A stretch of 64,000 bases of DNA from Paenibacillus sp. BIHB 4019 (GCF_002741035.1 NZ_CP016808.1:2430001-2494000); one strand, 5' to 3'. Shown: positions 10,201 to 18,961, counted from the first letter of the stretch. A program made the numbers and translations. Notes: generated from the sequence alone by a model not told the origin.

Positions 10201-12368
10201 TTACGGTGACCGTAGGGAACACCAAGCCGGTTGCAGCGGCGATTGCTCCGCAGCAAGTCGATGAGGACGATGTATTGAGCTTGACGTTGTCAGGTACGGA
10301 TGAGGATTTGGATACGCTGACCTTTCTAGTCGATGCTCAGGCGGAGCACGGCCATGTGGTTATTAGCAATGGAAATCAGTTGACCTACAAGCCAAATCAG
10401 GATTTTAACGGTGACGACAGCTTTGCAATAAAGGCTTTTGACGGGGTGGATGAGTCCGATCCGGTTACGGTTCAAGTGACGGTCACGCCGGTGAATGACC
10501 GGCCGGTAGCTGAGAATGCGAGCTACAATGTAGAAAGCCTCACCTCTTTGACTCAGAAGCTTCATGCGACTGATGTTGATGGAGATGCATTGACCTACCG
10601 TATACTCACAACGGGTACGAAGTCCTCCAGCGTGACAATTATTAACGGCGATGAGTTTGTTTATGTGCCGAGTCCGGGTCAGCTAGGGGCAGACAGCTTC
10701 ACCTATGTAGCTTCGGACGGACAGGAGGATTCTGATCCAGCCGTTATTACCGTAAATATCACACCTTATGGAATTAGCGAATTAGGGTCGCTTTCGACAA
10801 GCACGGGCAGCTTGTCGCCTGCTTTCCACAAGGATACGCTGAGCTACGAGCAAAATGTAGCCTACACAGTTGAAGCAACGACGATTACAGCTGATGCCTT
10901 TGATCCGCTTGCAACGGTAACGATAAACGGCCAATCAGCCGATAGTCCGGTTACGGTGGAGTTAAATGTCGGACTCAATGAGATTTCGGTCACGGTTACG
11001 GCGGCTGACTCAACAAAGCCGAGCCGTACTTATCTGGTGAAGGTAACCCGCGCCCAGCAGGGCTCAGGCTCAACACCTTCTACGGGCACTACCAGTCAGC
11101 CAGGTACAGGGGCAGCAGGAAGTGGAATTTCGGTCTACGTAGACGGAGTGAAGCAGGAGCAGACGGCTACGGTACAGACGTCCACCAACAATCAGCTGCG
11201 CTATGCGACAGTTACGCTCGACAACGACAAAATTATTCAAAAGCTGGAGTCCGAATCCAACCGCGAAGTAACGATTCCGTATCCAGAAGCGGCAGATAGC
11301 GTGAGCAGCTTGCTGAATGGTCAATTGCTCAAGGTGATGACGGATAAAACGGCGACGCTTGAAATTCAAACCGCCTCGGCCTCCTATGCATTCCCGGCAT
11401 CGCTTATCCCTGTTGATGCGATTGCCAAGGAGCTAGGAGCGCAGAACAGCTTAAAGGATATTATTTTCAGCATTACAATAGCAAAATCGGCAAAATCGGA
11501 GTCGGATCAAGTATACGCCGCAGCATCGGGACAAGGCATGGAGATTGCAGCATCGCCGCTGGAATTCCATATTACAGCTTCGTACGGCGGGAAGCAGATA
11601 AATGTCTCCACGTTCAACGGATATGTGCAAATGATGATTCCAATGCCGGAGGGCACCAATGCGAATCGTATTACGACAGGAGTTGTGCTGCACTCCGATG
11701 GACAGCTCTATCATGTGCCGACCAATATTACGATGCTAAACGGGAAGTATTATGCAGTAATCAACAGCTTGACAAACAGCACGTATTCAGTCATTTGGCA
11801 TCCTCGTGAAATGCAGGACGTGGCGCAGCATTGGAGCCGCGATGAGGTGAATGACCTGGCTTCCCGTATGGTTGTACAAGGGACTAGCGAGACGGCCTTT
11901 TCTCCGGATGCTTCGATTACCCGTGCTGAGTTTGCGGCGATTATCGTACGTGGTTTAGGCTTGCGTCCAGCGGCTTTGCAAGGGCAAAGTAAGTTTTCTG
12001 ATGTACAAGCCGGAAGCTGGTATGCCGGTTATGCGGAAACGGCAGCGGCTTATGGTCTTATTACCGGTTATGCGGACGGCACATTTGGCGCCCTTAAGAC
12101 AATTACCCGCGAGGAAGCAATTGCAATTATCGCAAGAGCTGTAGCTTACACGAAGCTGAGCACTTCGGGATCTTTGGATAAGCTGTCCAACTTCACGGAC
12201 CAGAATGAAATCAGCAGTTGGGCAAAAGACGCTATGGCCGCTACGGTTGAGCTTCAAATTGTGACGGGGAATGCCGGACAAGTGCATCCGCAGGACGACA
12301 TTACCCGTGCGGAGGCTGCTGCACTCATTCGCAGATTGCTGCTGCAGGCTGATTTAATCAACGGGTAG
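7242..12368 (+). CDS. Giant S-layer-anchored surface protein with tandem cadherin-like repeats and three SLH domains
   Basis: About 1,708 residues from GTG 7242, which is preceded by AAAGGAGAGG. An in-frame ATG at 7221 has no ribosome site, so I prefer the GTG. Signal peptide ends near GTAHA-AT. Then come an N-terminal region (about 33-210); six close VCBS/bacterial-cadherin-like repeats of ~92 residues (about 212-766), each with a DxDGDxLTYS motif, W-E-Y-T/A-P and YHGQDVFKxEVSDG; four diverged repeats (about 767-1176); a cadherin-like beta-sandwich (about 1177-1272); a pre-SLH region; and three SLH domains (about 1525-1708) with the family-typical TRAEFAAIIVR and ITREEAIAI motifs. SLH domains bind pyruvylated cell-wall polymer, so the protein is displayed on the surface. 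Adhesion is a family inference. Three collar-protein genes follow directly. Confidence 0.93.
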   Translation: MRRKGLIGLLAGIIAIHFIFGSFIGAGTAHAATLPGPALAQITGHDFSYGAYTGAPYYIGLQDGGTREYHAFVRFNKTASAPAGYKVYLQIKVGNDLGGGDEGLAVRGTPIAKVWAYKTTPLPTSVENAHTGWPSMSDVLNTPSKYELLDSVTSGIVAGKLLSLDVTTYFNNASNGMLTFFLTGTESLNGTNVDRYRFDADPYIVYEEAVVNQAPTVTDYTESVDEDEIATGSIVGSDNDGDMLTYSLSQQAANGTATVNASTGAWEYTPNANYHGQDVFKVLVSDGKGGTATSTVTITVNSVNDLPVTSNDTATTNKNEKTTGQVIASDADGDTLTYSISKQGNYGGADVDSATGAWEYTPMLGYYGQDEFEIEVSDGNGGIATSTISVTIVNVNVAPTTSDDTATTDEDTSTTGQVTATDADGDVLEYSVSQQATNGTATVDAITGEWEYTPNTNYHGQDVFKIEVNDGNGGTATSTITVTVTPVNDPPVTSDDSATTNKNESTTGQVTASDVDGDPLTYSISQPAAHGSATVDPTTGAWEYDPDEGYHGQDVFKIEVSDGNGGTATSTISVTIVNVNVAPTTSDDTATTDEDTSTTGQVTATDADGDTLTYSVSQQGAHGTATVDSATGEWEYAPNADYHGQDVFKIEVSDGNGGTATSTITVTVTPVNDPPTAADDSVTTDEDTAVTGQVSANDVDGDTLTYSISQQGVHGTATVNSSTGAWEYTPDADYYGQDVFKVEVSDGNGGTVVSTISVTINSVNDAPVMTGIDATPFELLDTETKQPFTAVSIEDADPGQTLTVIISLDTAAKGEFTAASLQASGFNLVGSQYEASGTADDLTTAIRQLVFAPEANRVAPGTTETVILTVAVEDGIAAPVVDSQTALIVTSVNDTPTVSAISNQSIGKNTATEALSFTITDPDAEPSDFAVTAESSNTALVPLSGITLAGTGKQRTVTVEPVQGMQGSAVITIHVLDSSLAEGTSIFTVTVGNTKPVAAAIAPQQVDEDDVLSLTLSGTDEDLDTLTFLVDAQAEHGHVVISNGNQLTYKPNQDFNGDDSFAIKAFDGVDESDPVTVQVTVTPVNDRPVAENASYNVESLTSLTQKLHATDVDGDALTYRILTTGTKSSSVTIINGDEFVYVPSPGQLGADSFTYVASDGQEDSDPAVITVNITPYGISELGSLSTSTGSLSPAFHKDTLSYEQNVAYTVEATTITADAFDPLATVTINGQSADSPVTVELNVGLNEISVTVTAADSTKPSRTYLVKVTRAQQGSGSTPSTGTTSQPGTGAAGSGISVYVDGVKQEQTATVQTSTNNQLRYATVTLDNDKIIQKLESESNREVTIPYPEAADSVSSLLNGQLLKVMTDKTATLEIQTASASYAFPASLIPVDAIAKELGAQNSLKDIIFSITIAKSAKSESDQVYAAASGQGMEIAASPLEFHITASYGGKQINVSTFNGYVQMMIPMPEGTNANRITTGVVLHSDGQLYHVPTNITMLNGKYYAVINSLTNSTYSVIWHPREMQDVAQHWSRDEVNDLASRMVVQGTSETAFSPDASITRAEFAAIIVRGLGLRPAALQGQSKFSDVQAGSWYAGYAETAAAYGLITGYADGTFGALKTITREEAIAIIARAVAYTKLSTSGSLDKLSNFTDQNEISSWAKDAMAATVELQIVTGNAGQVHPQDDITRAEAAALIRRLLLQADLING
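7875..9537 (+). repeat. Six tandem ~276-bp repeats, with a 552-bp two-unit higher-order period
   Basis: Each unit encodes one 92-residue cadherin-like domain. The junction GTGAACGTAAATGTAGCTCC recurs at 8418 and 8970, exactly 552 bp apart, and the bases around it are almost identical. Units 2-3 and units 4-5 therefore look like a recent duplication of a two-domain block. Confidence 0.85.
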
Positions 12369-12416
12369 GCTGCTAAACAATCGGCACAGAACAAATAATC
12401 CGAGGAGGAAATTAAA

Positions 12417-12941
12417 ATGTCAGATTCATATTTAGGCGAAGTCAGGCTATTTGTCGGCACGTACGCGCCAGAGGGCTGGGAACTATGCAATGGGCAAGTG
12501 CTGAAGGTGTCGAATCATGAGGCGTTGTTCAGCCTTCTCGGGGCAACCTACGGTGGGGACGGGCGAACGACGTTCGCCCTACCGGATTATCGGGGCAGAG
12601 TTCCTATCCATATGGGGACCAGCTCAACGGGCAGCAATTTTTCTCTGAAAGATAAAGGTGGCGTAGAGACGGTTCAGTTGACGCAGGCACAACTGCCGGC
12701 CCATACGCATCTGGCGGCAGCCCAGCAGTCTGCGGGCGATGAGACGTCGCCGACAGGCCATTTTTGGGCGGCGAGCACGGTCAAGCAATATTCTGCAGGA
12801 ACAACAGCTCCTAACGCCGCGATGAAACAAAATGCTTTGTCCACGGAAGGTGGCAATCTGGCACATAACAATATAATGCCTTCCATGGCACTAACTTATA
12901 TTATTTGTACGCGAGGCACCTATCCGACGAGGCAGTATTAA
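12417..12941 (+). CDS. Phage tail collar domain protein (microcystin-dependent-protein-like), copy 1
   Basis: 174 residues. The N-terminal collar domain begins LGEVRLFVGTYAPEGWELCN and has the family patterns GQVL, YGGDGRTTFALPDYRGR and a LPAHTH motif near residue 100. The C-terminal part ends in MPSMALTYIICTRGTYP, matching the other two copies. There is no signal peptide. ATG 12417 follows GAGGAGG. The collar fold is known from phage short tail fibres and from bacterial MdpB-like proteins of unclear role. The gene lies 48 bp after the giant surface-protein gene, is followed by two paralogues, and has no other phage genes nearby. Confidence 0.88.
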   Translation: MSDSYLGEVRLFVGTYAPEGWELCNGQVLKVSNHEALFSLLGATYGGDGRTTFALPDYRGRVPIHMGTSSTGSNFSLKDKGGVETVQLTQAQLPAHTHLAAAQQSAGDETSPTGHFWAASTVKQYSAGTTAPNAAMKQNALSTEGGNLAHNNIMPSMALTYIICTRGTYPTRQY

Positions 12942-12983
12942 GCATAGGTAAGACAATAGCTAATCAAGAGGAGGAAGACATTT

Positions 12984-13487
12984 ATGGAAGAATGGTTTCT
13001 TGGTGAAATACGTTTGTTTGCAATCGACTTCGCTCCCGCAGGATGGGCCCAATGCAATGGACAAACACTTAAAGTGAGTGAGAACCAAGCTTTATTCTCG
13101 ATTATTAGCAATAAATTCGGTGGGGATGGCAAAACCACTTTCCAACTGCCAAATTTGCAGGGAAGGGCTGTTTTAAATCCAACAACAGACGGAGTATTCC
13201 CCGTATATTCGAACGGTGGGACAGAAACGCATGCCTTGACGATAAATGAAATTCCCCAGCACACGCATACGATGTATGCCAGTTCAGCCGCAAGTACAAA
13301 AGGCGCGGCTGCCTCCAATATATGGGGCGAAAGCAGCGCAAGGGCTTACAGCAGCACGGCGAACAGGTACATGTCGCCTCAAGCAATCGGGATAACGGGC
13401 GCGGGACAGGCCCACTCTAATATGCAACCCTACGCGGTCGCAAATTTTTGCATTGCACTATCAGGTACTTATCCACCGAAAAATTAA
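12984..13487 (+). CDS. Phage tail collar domain protein, copy 2
   Basis: 167 residues, with the same architecture as copy 1: opening FLGEIRLFAIDFAPAGWAQC, FGGDGKTTFQLPNLQGRAVL, then EIPQHTH and an IALSGTYPPKN-type end. ATG 12984 follows GAGGAGG. It probably shares a transcript with copies 1 and 3. Sequence divergence between the copies is large outside the motifs, so this is an old duplication with probable specialisation. Function not known. Confidence 0.88.
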   Translation: MEEWFLGEIRLFAIDFAPAGWAQCNGQTLKVSENQALFSIISNKFGGDGKTTFQLPNLQGRAVLNPTTDGVFPVYSNGGTETHALTINEIPQHTHTMYASSAASTKGAAASNIWGESSARAYSSTANRYMSPQAIGITGAGQAHSNMQPYAVANFCIALSGTYPPKN

Positions 13488-13512
13488 TTATAATCAGAAA
13501 GCGAGGCTTGAC

Positions 13513-14040
13513 ATGGACGCTTTTATCGGAGAAATTCGCTTGTTTACAGGAAACTATGCTCCTCAGGGATGGGCCTTTTGTCATGGACAGCAGGTTTCGA
13601 TTTCGTACAATCAACCATTATACTCGATAATAGGAGATGCGTTTGGCACAGACTATTTAACGTATTTTACGTTGCCTGATTTGCGGGGCCTTGTGCCGAT
13701 CCATCAAGGCAGCGGAGTAGGTCTAACTCCATGGCAGTGCTATGAAAAGGGCGGCAGCATTACAGAAACGATTAACACCTTTGAAATGCCTAATCATACA
13801 CATCAGTTGAACGCCCAGACAGGAGGAAATGCGACGGACGCATCCGATAATATTTGGGCTACTACACCGCGGGGGACTACAGTTAATGTGTATAATGAAG
13901 AACAGCCGAATTCCAGCATGAATGTGAACGCTGTAACTGCAAGCGGAGGGTCTCAAGCACACAATAATATGCAGCCATACTTGGCGATCAATTATATTAT
14001 TTGCCTAGAAGATGGCATGTATCCCGTTAAAGCGCAATAG
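13513..14040 (+). CDS. Phage tail collar domain protein, copy 3
   Basis: 175 residues from ATG 13513. The frame is open from ATG 13453, but that start would overlap copy 2 and lacks a ribosome site, whereas 13513 gives the MDAFIGEIRLFTGNYAPQGW opening shared by the family and has AAAGCGAGG upstream. The motifs GTDYLTYFTLPDLRGLVPIH and EMPNHTH are present. It ends in YIICLEDGMYPVKAQ. It is the last gene before a terminator. Confidence 0.87.
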   Translation: MDAFIGEIRLFTGNYAPQGWAFCHGQQVSISYNQPLYSIIGDAFGTDYLTYFTLPDLRGLVPIHQGSGVGLTPWQCYEKGGSITETINTFEMPNHTHQLNAQTGGNATDASDNIWATTPRGTTVNVYNEEQPNSSMNVNAVTASGGSQAHNNMQPYLAINYIICLEDGMYPVKAQ

Positions 14041-14056
14041 CAGCGTAGAATAGCAT

Positions 14057-14113
14057 AAAAAAGTAGCGGCCCTGCACAAACGCGTTGGCGAATGTGCGGA
14101 CCGCTTCTTTTTA
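14057..14113. terminator. Bidirectional terminator between convergent genes
   Basis: Imperfect arms TAGCGGCCCTGCACA (about 14064-14078) and TGTGCGGACCGCTT (14093-14106) carry T runs on both outward sides. A second hairpin (TTAAGGGAGGCA/TGCCTCCCTTAA, about 14126-14150) overlaps the chromate-transporter stop codon. Confidence 0.7.
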
Positions 14114-14146
14114 TTATAAATGGCTTAAGGGAGGCAACTGCCTCCC

Positions 14147-14689
14147 TTAAACCATTGTCTGCGAAAGCACGATGCCGCCATAAGCGAAGGCGACGCAGAT
14201 GACGATAGCCGGATGGATTTTCTTGCGCTCCATCGCCCAGTAGGCGACAGCGGCAATGGCGAGTGTCTGCCAGAGGCCGGCGGATTGCACGGCCGTGTTT
14301 GTCATTTGCCAAGTGAGCAGCAGCATCATAATGGCGACAACGGGCTGAACGAGCAGCGTCATGCCTTTGACGATGGGAGATTGGCGATGCTTTTGCAGCA
14401 GCTTAAGCAGAAAAATCAGCGCCACAGCCGAAGGAACAATCGTTGCTGCAAGCGCGATCGCCATGCCCGGAATGCCGTATACATCGTATCCGACAAACGC
14501 GGCAATTTTGGTAGCAATCGGCCCCGGAAGGGCATTGCCAAGCGCGAGTATGTTTGAAAATTCAGCATCAGTTGACCAATGGTAGCGGTCGACGATTTCA
14601 TGATACATAAGCGGAATGGAAGCAGGCCCGCCGCCATAGCCTAAAATATTTGCCAGAAAAAACCCTATAATTAAATCCAACCAATCCAT
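14147..14689 (-). CDS. ywrA: Chromate transporter, single-domain ChrA (second half)
   Basis: 180 residues, half the size of two-domain ChrA. Motifs of the CHR family are visible: GYGGGPASIPLMYHE near the N-terminus and the FSNILALGNALPGPIATKIA segment. About five to six membrane helices. It lies 12 bp after its paralogue, in the same order as B. subtilis ywrC-ywrB-ywrA (from memory), whose two half proteins act together in chromate efflux. Confidence in the family is high; the symbol rests on gene order. Confidence 0.85.
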   Translation of the reverse strand: MDWLDLIIGFFLANILGYGGGPASIPLMYHEIVDRYHWSTDAEFSNILALGNALPGPIATKIAAFVGYDVYGIPGMAIALAATIVPSAVALIFLLKLLQKHRQSPIVKGMTLLVQPVVAIMMLLLTWQMTNTAVQSAGLWQTLAIAAVAYWAMERKKIHPAIVICVAFAYGGIVLSQTMV

Positions 14690-14701
14690 AGTGTCTGCTC
14701 C

Positions 14702-15322
14702 TTATGCGCTCGCGCTCGTATTGTTGCCTTTATCCCGCCGATTGTTTCTCCTCTTCTTCACCCAGGCGGCAGCCTTGAAATGCATTGTCCCATAGAGAAG
14801 GAACGCGGCAATAACGACCGCATCTTGAATATTCACGACCTGAAGCAGCAGAAAAGCAAGCGCACAGCTGATGAGGCCAGCCACCCAGCCTAGTCCCTTC
14901 ACCGCACGGTTGCCGAACTCATACGCCATAACGCCAAGCATGACTGCGATAACGGGAATAACCGCAGCAATCATTCCCTGCACAACAGCGGAGCCGCTAA
15001 GAATTTGTACAGCGGACAGCAAGGCGATCATCGCGATAGCCGAAGGCAAAATATGAGCAAGTACGGCAGCGAGCGCGCCCAGCCAGCCTTGCAGCCGGTA
15101 GCCGAGATAAGCGGCCATTTTGGTTGCAATCGGTCCGGGCAAAGCATTGGCCAGCGCCAAAATTTCGCCAAACTCCTCATCATTAATCCAATCATAGCGC
15201 GTAACCGCCTCATGCCGGATTAGAGGAATAACGGAGGGGCCGCCCCCAAAGCCGAAAATCCCCGTTTTAAACATCGCCCAGGAAAGCTGTCCATATGCCT
15301 TGGTGCTTGTTGTCGTCTCCAT
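14702..15322 (-). CDS. ywrB: Chromate transporter, single-domain ChrA (first half)
   Basis: 206 residues with FGFGGGPSVIPLIRHE and FGEILALANALPGPIATKMA, the paired CHR signatures also present in the downstream gene. Hydrophobic throughout, with a basic C-terminal tail. Single-domain CHR proteins work as pairs inserted in opposite orientation, which suits the tandem arrangement. The start lies three bases after the stop of the Lrp-type regulator, so translation is probably coupled. Confidence 0.85.
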   Translation of the reverse strand: METTTSTKAYGQLSWAMFKTGIFGFGGGPSVIPLIRHEAVTRYDWINDEEFGEILALANALPGPIATKMAAYLGYRLQGWLGALAAVLAHILPSAIAMIALLSAVQILSGSAVVQGMIAAVIPVIAVMLGVMAYEFGNRAVKGLGWVAGLISCALAFLLLQVVNIQDAVVIAAFLLYGTMHFKAAAWVKKRRNNRRDKGNNTSASA

Positions 15323-15325
15323 TTT

Positions 15326-15808
15326 TTACAGCCTCATTCCCATTCTACTTTTGTAACGATTGATTAAAACCTGGCAATCAACGCTCATGATGCCGGGCAG
15401 CGGGTACAGCTTTTCTTTCAAAAATAGCTCCATTTCCTGGTTGCTGGTGAACAGGCCATGCATATGCAGCTTGCTGGGGCCTGTCATGTGATACAGGCTG
15501 GTGACGACGAGCTCCTCCGACAAGCGATCTGCTACTTCATGCAGAAATTTGGGCTCCACCTCGACATTGAAAAAAGCCGATACCGTCACGCCAATTTTCT
15601 CCGGATTGATGACGGCTGTGAAGCGCTCAATAACGCCTTGCTCCAGCAGGGTGTTGATTCTGGCTTGCACAGCAACGCGGGATAAACCGATATCCTTGGC
15701 TAAGTCGGTGTAAGATATCCTTCCGTTAATGTGCAAGGCAGCGATAATTTTACGATCAATATCGTCAATGACGTGGTCCGCCTGAGAGGGCGGGATTTTG
15801 GATTGCAT
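15326..15808 (-). CDS. ywrC: Lrp/AsnC-family regulator of the chromate transporter genes
   Basis: 160 residues from ATG 15808, which has AAAGGAG upstream; a longer frame to 15847 lacks a site. The N-terminal helix-turn-helix (about residues 12-60) has [20 protein letters not shown] and [19 protein letters not shown]. The C-terminal RAM/AsnC effector domain follows (about 65-150). It is first in the operon with the two ChrA halves. The B. subtilis counterpart YwrC (ChrS) is reported to repress the chr pair, so chromate-responsive repression is likely here, but this is inferred from order and family. Confidence 0.87.
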   Translation of the reverse strand: MQSKIPPSQADHVIDDIDRKIIAALHINGRISYTDLAKDIGLSRVAVQARINTLLEQGVIERFTAVINPEKIGVTVSAFFNVEVEPKFLHEVADRLSEELVVTSLYHMTGPSKLHMHGLFTSNQEMELFLKEKLYPLPGIMSVDCQVLINRYKSRMGMRL

Positions 15809-15886
15809 ATGAAAAGCTCCTTTTGCTCCGTTGAGCGAAAATGTCAAAACGTATGTGATAAGTTCGATTCGATTACGATATGAATA

Positions 15887-15915
15887 AATATATAACCAAA
15901 TTCATTCCTTATCAA
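15887..15915 (-). promoter_or_regulatory. SigA-type promoter of the ywrC-chrA operon
   Basis: Reading on the minus strand, TTGATA (15915-15910) is separated by 17 bases from TATATT (15892-15887). It sits in an AT-rich divergent spacer that would also suit Lrp-type binding. Confidence 0.55.
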
Positions 15916-16035
15916 TATGAAATTTGTCAATCGTCGGCAAAAAGAATTTTATAGTTGCCACTAGCCGAGCTGCCATGTTACTTTAATACTCAATAGACCA
16001 TGTCAGATAACTTGACTTATAAAGGGTGAAATAGC

Positions 16036-17616
16036 ATGAACAAGCCGATAACCGGCACGAAGGCCATGGTTGTAAGTCCCCATCATCTGGCTTCGGCAGC
16101 AGGGGCGCGAATACTAGAGCAAGGCGGCAACGCCTTTGATGCTGCAATTGCGGTCAGCGCTTGCCTAGCTGTCGTCTATCCGCATATGACGGGACTGGGC
16201 GGAGACTCGTTTTGGCTCACATACGAACATAAGGAACAGCAGGTGAGCGCCTATAATGCTAGCGGGCGATCCGGCAGTTTTGCAACGCGCGAGGCTTATG
16301 CTGGGGAAGCTGCGATTCCGGTACGCGGACCGCGCAGCGCTATTACAGTTCCGGGCATGGTGGACGGCTGGCATGCCGTGCATAGCCAATATGGGCGTCT
16401 GCCTTTTGCACAGGTGCTCCGTATTGCCATTGGTTATGCGGAGAATGGATTTCCGATGTCGCCGGATCAATATGAAAATACGGTGCAGCATGCGGACATG
16501 CTGGCACAATTTCCAGCTACAGCGGCGGTATACCTGCCGCAAGGGCGCGTCGTTCAGACGGGGGAGCGCTTTGTGCAGCGCGATCTCGCAGCGAGCCTTC
16601 GCGCTATCGCGGAGCAGGGGCGCGATGCTTTCTATAAAGGCGATATTGCGGAACGGATCGCTTCTTATTTGCAGAGCAGCGGCGGGCTGCTGACCAAGGA
16701 AGATTTTGCCGAGCATGCGGGCGAATGGGTTGCGCCGCTTAAAGGTACTTACCGTGGGCATGACGTGTACCAGGTGCCGCCGAACTCGCAAGGGTTTGTG
16801 GCGCTGATGGCGCTGCAAATGCTGGAGAACTATGATCTGAAAAGTTACGGGCATGGCTCATACACGTATTATCACCTTATGATTGAGGCGCTTAAGCTCG
16901 GCTTCCGCGACCGCAATTTATTTTTGACGGACCCTGCTTTTGCGGAAATTCCGCTCGAACGCTTGCTGAGTTCTGCCTATGCGGCGGAGCTTGCAGCTTC
17001 TATTAAGCTGGATGAGGCCTGCTCCATCGATACGAAGCCTGTCGGCAATGATACGGCCTATGCGGCGGTCGTGGATGAGGAGGGCAACGCGGTATCCTTC
17101 ATTCAGAGCTTGTATTTTGAGTTTGGCTCAGGTGTAGTAGCGGGGGATACGGGCATTTTGCTGCAAAATAGAGGGTCCTTCTTCTCGCTGGAGCCCCAGC
17201 ACGTGAACCGTTTGGAGCCGCGCAAGCGGACTTTCCATACGCTGATGCCAGCCATGGCGTGCCTGAATGGCAAGCCCAGCCATCTGTTTGGTACGCAGGG
17301 CGGCGAAGGACAGCCGCAGACACAGGTGGCGATCCTTACGCGGATGATTGATTTTGGCATGAATCCGCAGCAGGCGGTGAATGAGCCGCGCTGGGTATGG
17401 GGCCGCACATGGGGGGCGCAAACACAGGAACTGAAAGTAGAGAGCCGTCTGGCAGAAGAGGTTATTGCGCAGCTTGAGAAGGCGGGGCATGATGTTCGCC
17501 GCATGAAGGCGTTCGATGGCATTATGGGCCATGCCCATGCGATTACGATTAGTCCGGAGGGCATCCTTAGCGGCGGAGTTGACCCGCGCAGCGATGGCGC
17601 AGCTATTGGCTGGTAG
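16036..17616 (+). CDS. ywrD: Gamma-glutamyltransferase-like hydrolase (YwrD type)
   Basis: 526 residues, matching the length of cytoplasmic YwrD. There is no signal peptide. The N-terminal part has ASAAGARILEQGGNAFDAA and TGLGGDSFW. The self-processing site is recognisable as NDTAYAAVVDEEGNAVSFIQ: Thr340 aligns with the N-terminal nucleophile of GGT, but the following Thr-His of classical GGT is Ala-Tyr. FGSGVVAGDTGILLQNRG follows. This pattern is typical of GGT-like Ntn hydrolases rather than secreted glutathione hydrolases. ATG 16036 follows AAAGGGTG. It is divergent from ywrC, a neighbourhood I recall from B. subtilis (ywrABCD). The amidase and FAH genes follow on the same strand, which suggests one catabolic operon. 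Substrate unknown. Confidence 0.88.
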   Translation: MNKPITGTKAMVVSPHHLASAAGARILEQGGNAFDAAIAVSACLAVVYPHMTGLGGDSFWLTYEHKEQQVSAYNASGRSGSFATREAYAGEAAIPVRGPRSAITVPGMVDGWHAVHSQYGRLPFAQVLRIAIGYAENGFPMSPDQYENTVQHADMLAQFPATAAVYLPQGRVVQTGERFVQRDLAASLRAIAEQGRDAFYKGDIAERIASYLQSSGGLLTKEDFAEHAGEWVAPLKGTYRGHDVYQVPPNSQGFVALMALQMLENYDLKSYGHGSYTYYHLMIEALKLGFRDRNLFLTDPAFAEIPLERLLSSAYAAELAASIKLDEACSIDTKPVGNDTAYAAVVDEEGNAVSFIQSLYFEFGSGVVAGDTGILLQNRGSFFSLEPQHVNRLEPRKRTFHTLMPAMACLNGKPSHLFGTQGGEGQPQTQVAILTRMIDFGMNPQQAVNEPRWVWGRTWGAQTQELKVESRLAEEVIAQLEKAGHDVRRMKAFDGIMGHAHAITISPEGILSGGVDPRSDGAAIGW

Positions 17617-17686
17617 GCTAGTTAGTTAATGGTACAGTAATGGGCCGTATCACTAGAGCAGCGGCAGAATAGGAGAGGCAGCAATC

Positions 17687-18961
17687 ATGCAGCATAACAT
17701 AAATGATACATTTCATGCTTTTATAAAGCCGGAGCTCACAATTCCAGCAACTCATACGGGTATTCTAGACGGCCTCCGTTTTGCGGTTAAGGATGTATTT
17801 GCAATAAAAGGGCATGTCAGCAGCGCCGGCAACCCCGACTGGCTGCGCACGCATGAAGCAGCCGACCATACCGCTTCATCAATTGAACGGCTGCTTGCCG
17901 CCGGAGCGACGCTGACCGGCGCAACGCATACCGATGAGCTGATGTACAGCATTAATGGGCAGAACGCCCATTACGGCACGCCGATTAATCCAGCTGCGCC
18001 AGACCGCATACCGGGCGGCTCGTCCAGTGGTTCCGCCGTGGCGGTTGCAGCGGAGGCGGTGGATTTTGCGCTCGGGACGGATACGGGCGGTTCGGTTCGG
18101 GTGCCCTCTGCCTACTGCGGCGTATATGGTTTTAGGCCGACGCATGGCGCAGTTGCGATGGATGGCGTCATTCCTCTGGCACCGAGCTTTGATACGGTAG
18201 GCTGGATGGCGCGAGACAGTGTGCTGCTGCTAAAGGTTGGCGAGCTGCTGCTCGCTGATAGGGCAGCAGCTGGAATGGAAGGCCGTTCAACTAGTTCAAC
18301 GTCTGCGGAAGTAACGCCGTTCAGCCGTTTACTGATTGCAGAAGACGCATGGAGCAAGGCCGAATCTGCCAGTGCAGTCCAACTGAGAAAGCTCGTTGCT
18401 GAACTGGAGCCAGCTATGGCAAGAACCGAGCGGCTGACACTAGCTCCTGAAGGACTGGAGCAGTGGCTGGAAGCATTCCGCACCATTCAAGGGCTGGAAA
18501 TTTGGCAGTCGCATGGCGATTGGATTACGCGCGAGCAGCCTGCTTTTGGTCCGGGTATAGCGCAGCGATTTCGCTGGGCGAGCACCTTGCAGAGCGGAAA
18601 TAGCGAGGAAAAGGTAGAGGAGCGGAGCAGCATTCGTGCCAAGCTGCATGAGCTGCTCGGTACGGATAGCTTGCTCTTCATCCCCACTATTCCGGGTACG
18701 GCACCGGATCGCGACATTAGCGGAGAGGCGGCTGACATGCAGCGCGCCTTAACGATGCAGCTTTGCTGTATCGCCGGTTTGTCGGGCTTGCCGCAGGTGA
18801 CGCTCCCGGTTGGCGAGGTTGCTGGTGCGCCCATTGGCTTATCCATTATTGCGGGGGCAGGGCAGGATTTGAAGCTGCTGCGATGGCTGGATCAGCATGC
18901 GAATTTATGGGGAAGAAGCTGGAGGTCAAGCAGCGGAAACGAAGGGGAGGTAGCGACATAG
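17687..18961 (+). CDS. Amidase-signature-family hydrolase
   Basis: 424 residues, slightly short for the family. The Ser-cis-Ser-Lys triad is visible: Lys35 in RFAVKDVF, Ser112 in PGGSSSGSA and Ser136 in TDTGGSVRVPSA. The rest of the signature, up to YGFRPTHG, is intact. ATG 17687 follows AGGAGAGG. Amidases of this kind cleave C-N bonds of amides. The gene lies 70 bp after the GGT-like gene and directly abuts the FAH-family gene (stop then ATG with no gap), which suggests three steps in the breakdown of one compound. It lacks the length and partners of GatA, so a tRNA amidotransferase role is unlikely. Confidence 0.88.
   Translation: MQHNINDTFHAFIKPELTIPATHTGILDGLRFAVKDVFAIKGHVSSAGNPDWLRTHEAADHTASSIERLLAAGATLTGATHTDELMYSINGQNAHYGTPINPAAPDRIPGGSSSGSAVAVAAEAVDFALGTDTGGSVRVPSAYCGVYGFRPTHGAVAMDGVIPLAPSFDTVGWMARDSVLLLKVGELLLADRAAAGMEGRSTSSTSAEVTPFSRLLIAEDAWSKAESASAVQLRKLVAELEPAMARTERLTLAPEGLEQWLEAFRTIQGLEIWQSHGDWITREQPAFGPGIAQRFRWASTLQSGNSEEKVEERSSIRAKLHELLGTDSLLFIPTIPGTAPDRDISGEAADMQRALTMQLCCIAGLSGLPQVTLPVGEVAGAPIGLSIIAGAGQDLKLLRWLDQHANLWGRSWRSSSGNEGEVAT

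Noticed and set aside
12417..14040. Prophage remnant suggested by the collar-domain genes
   Set aside because: No capsid, portal, terminase, integrase or lysis gene is nearby, and the genes have good ribosome sites and follow a surface-protein gene.
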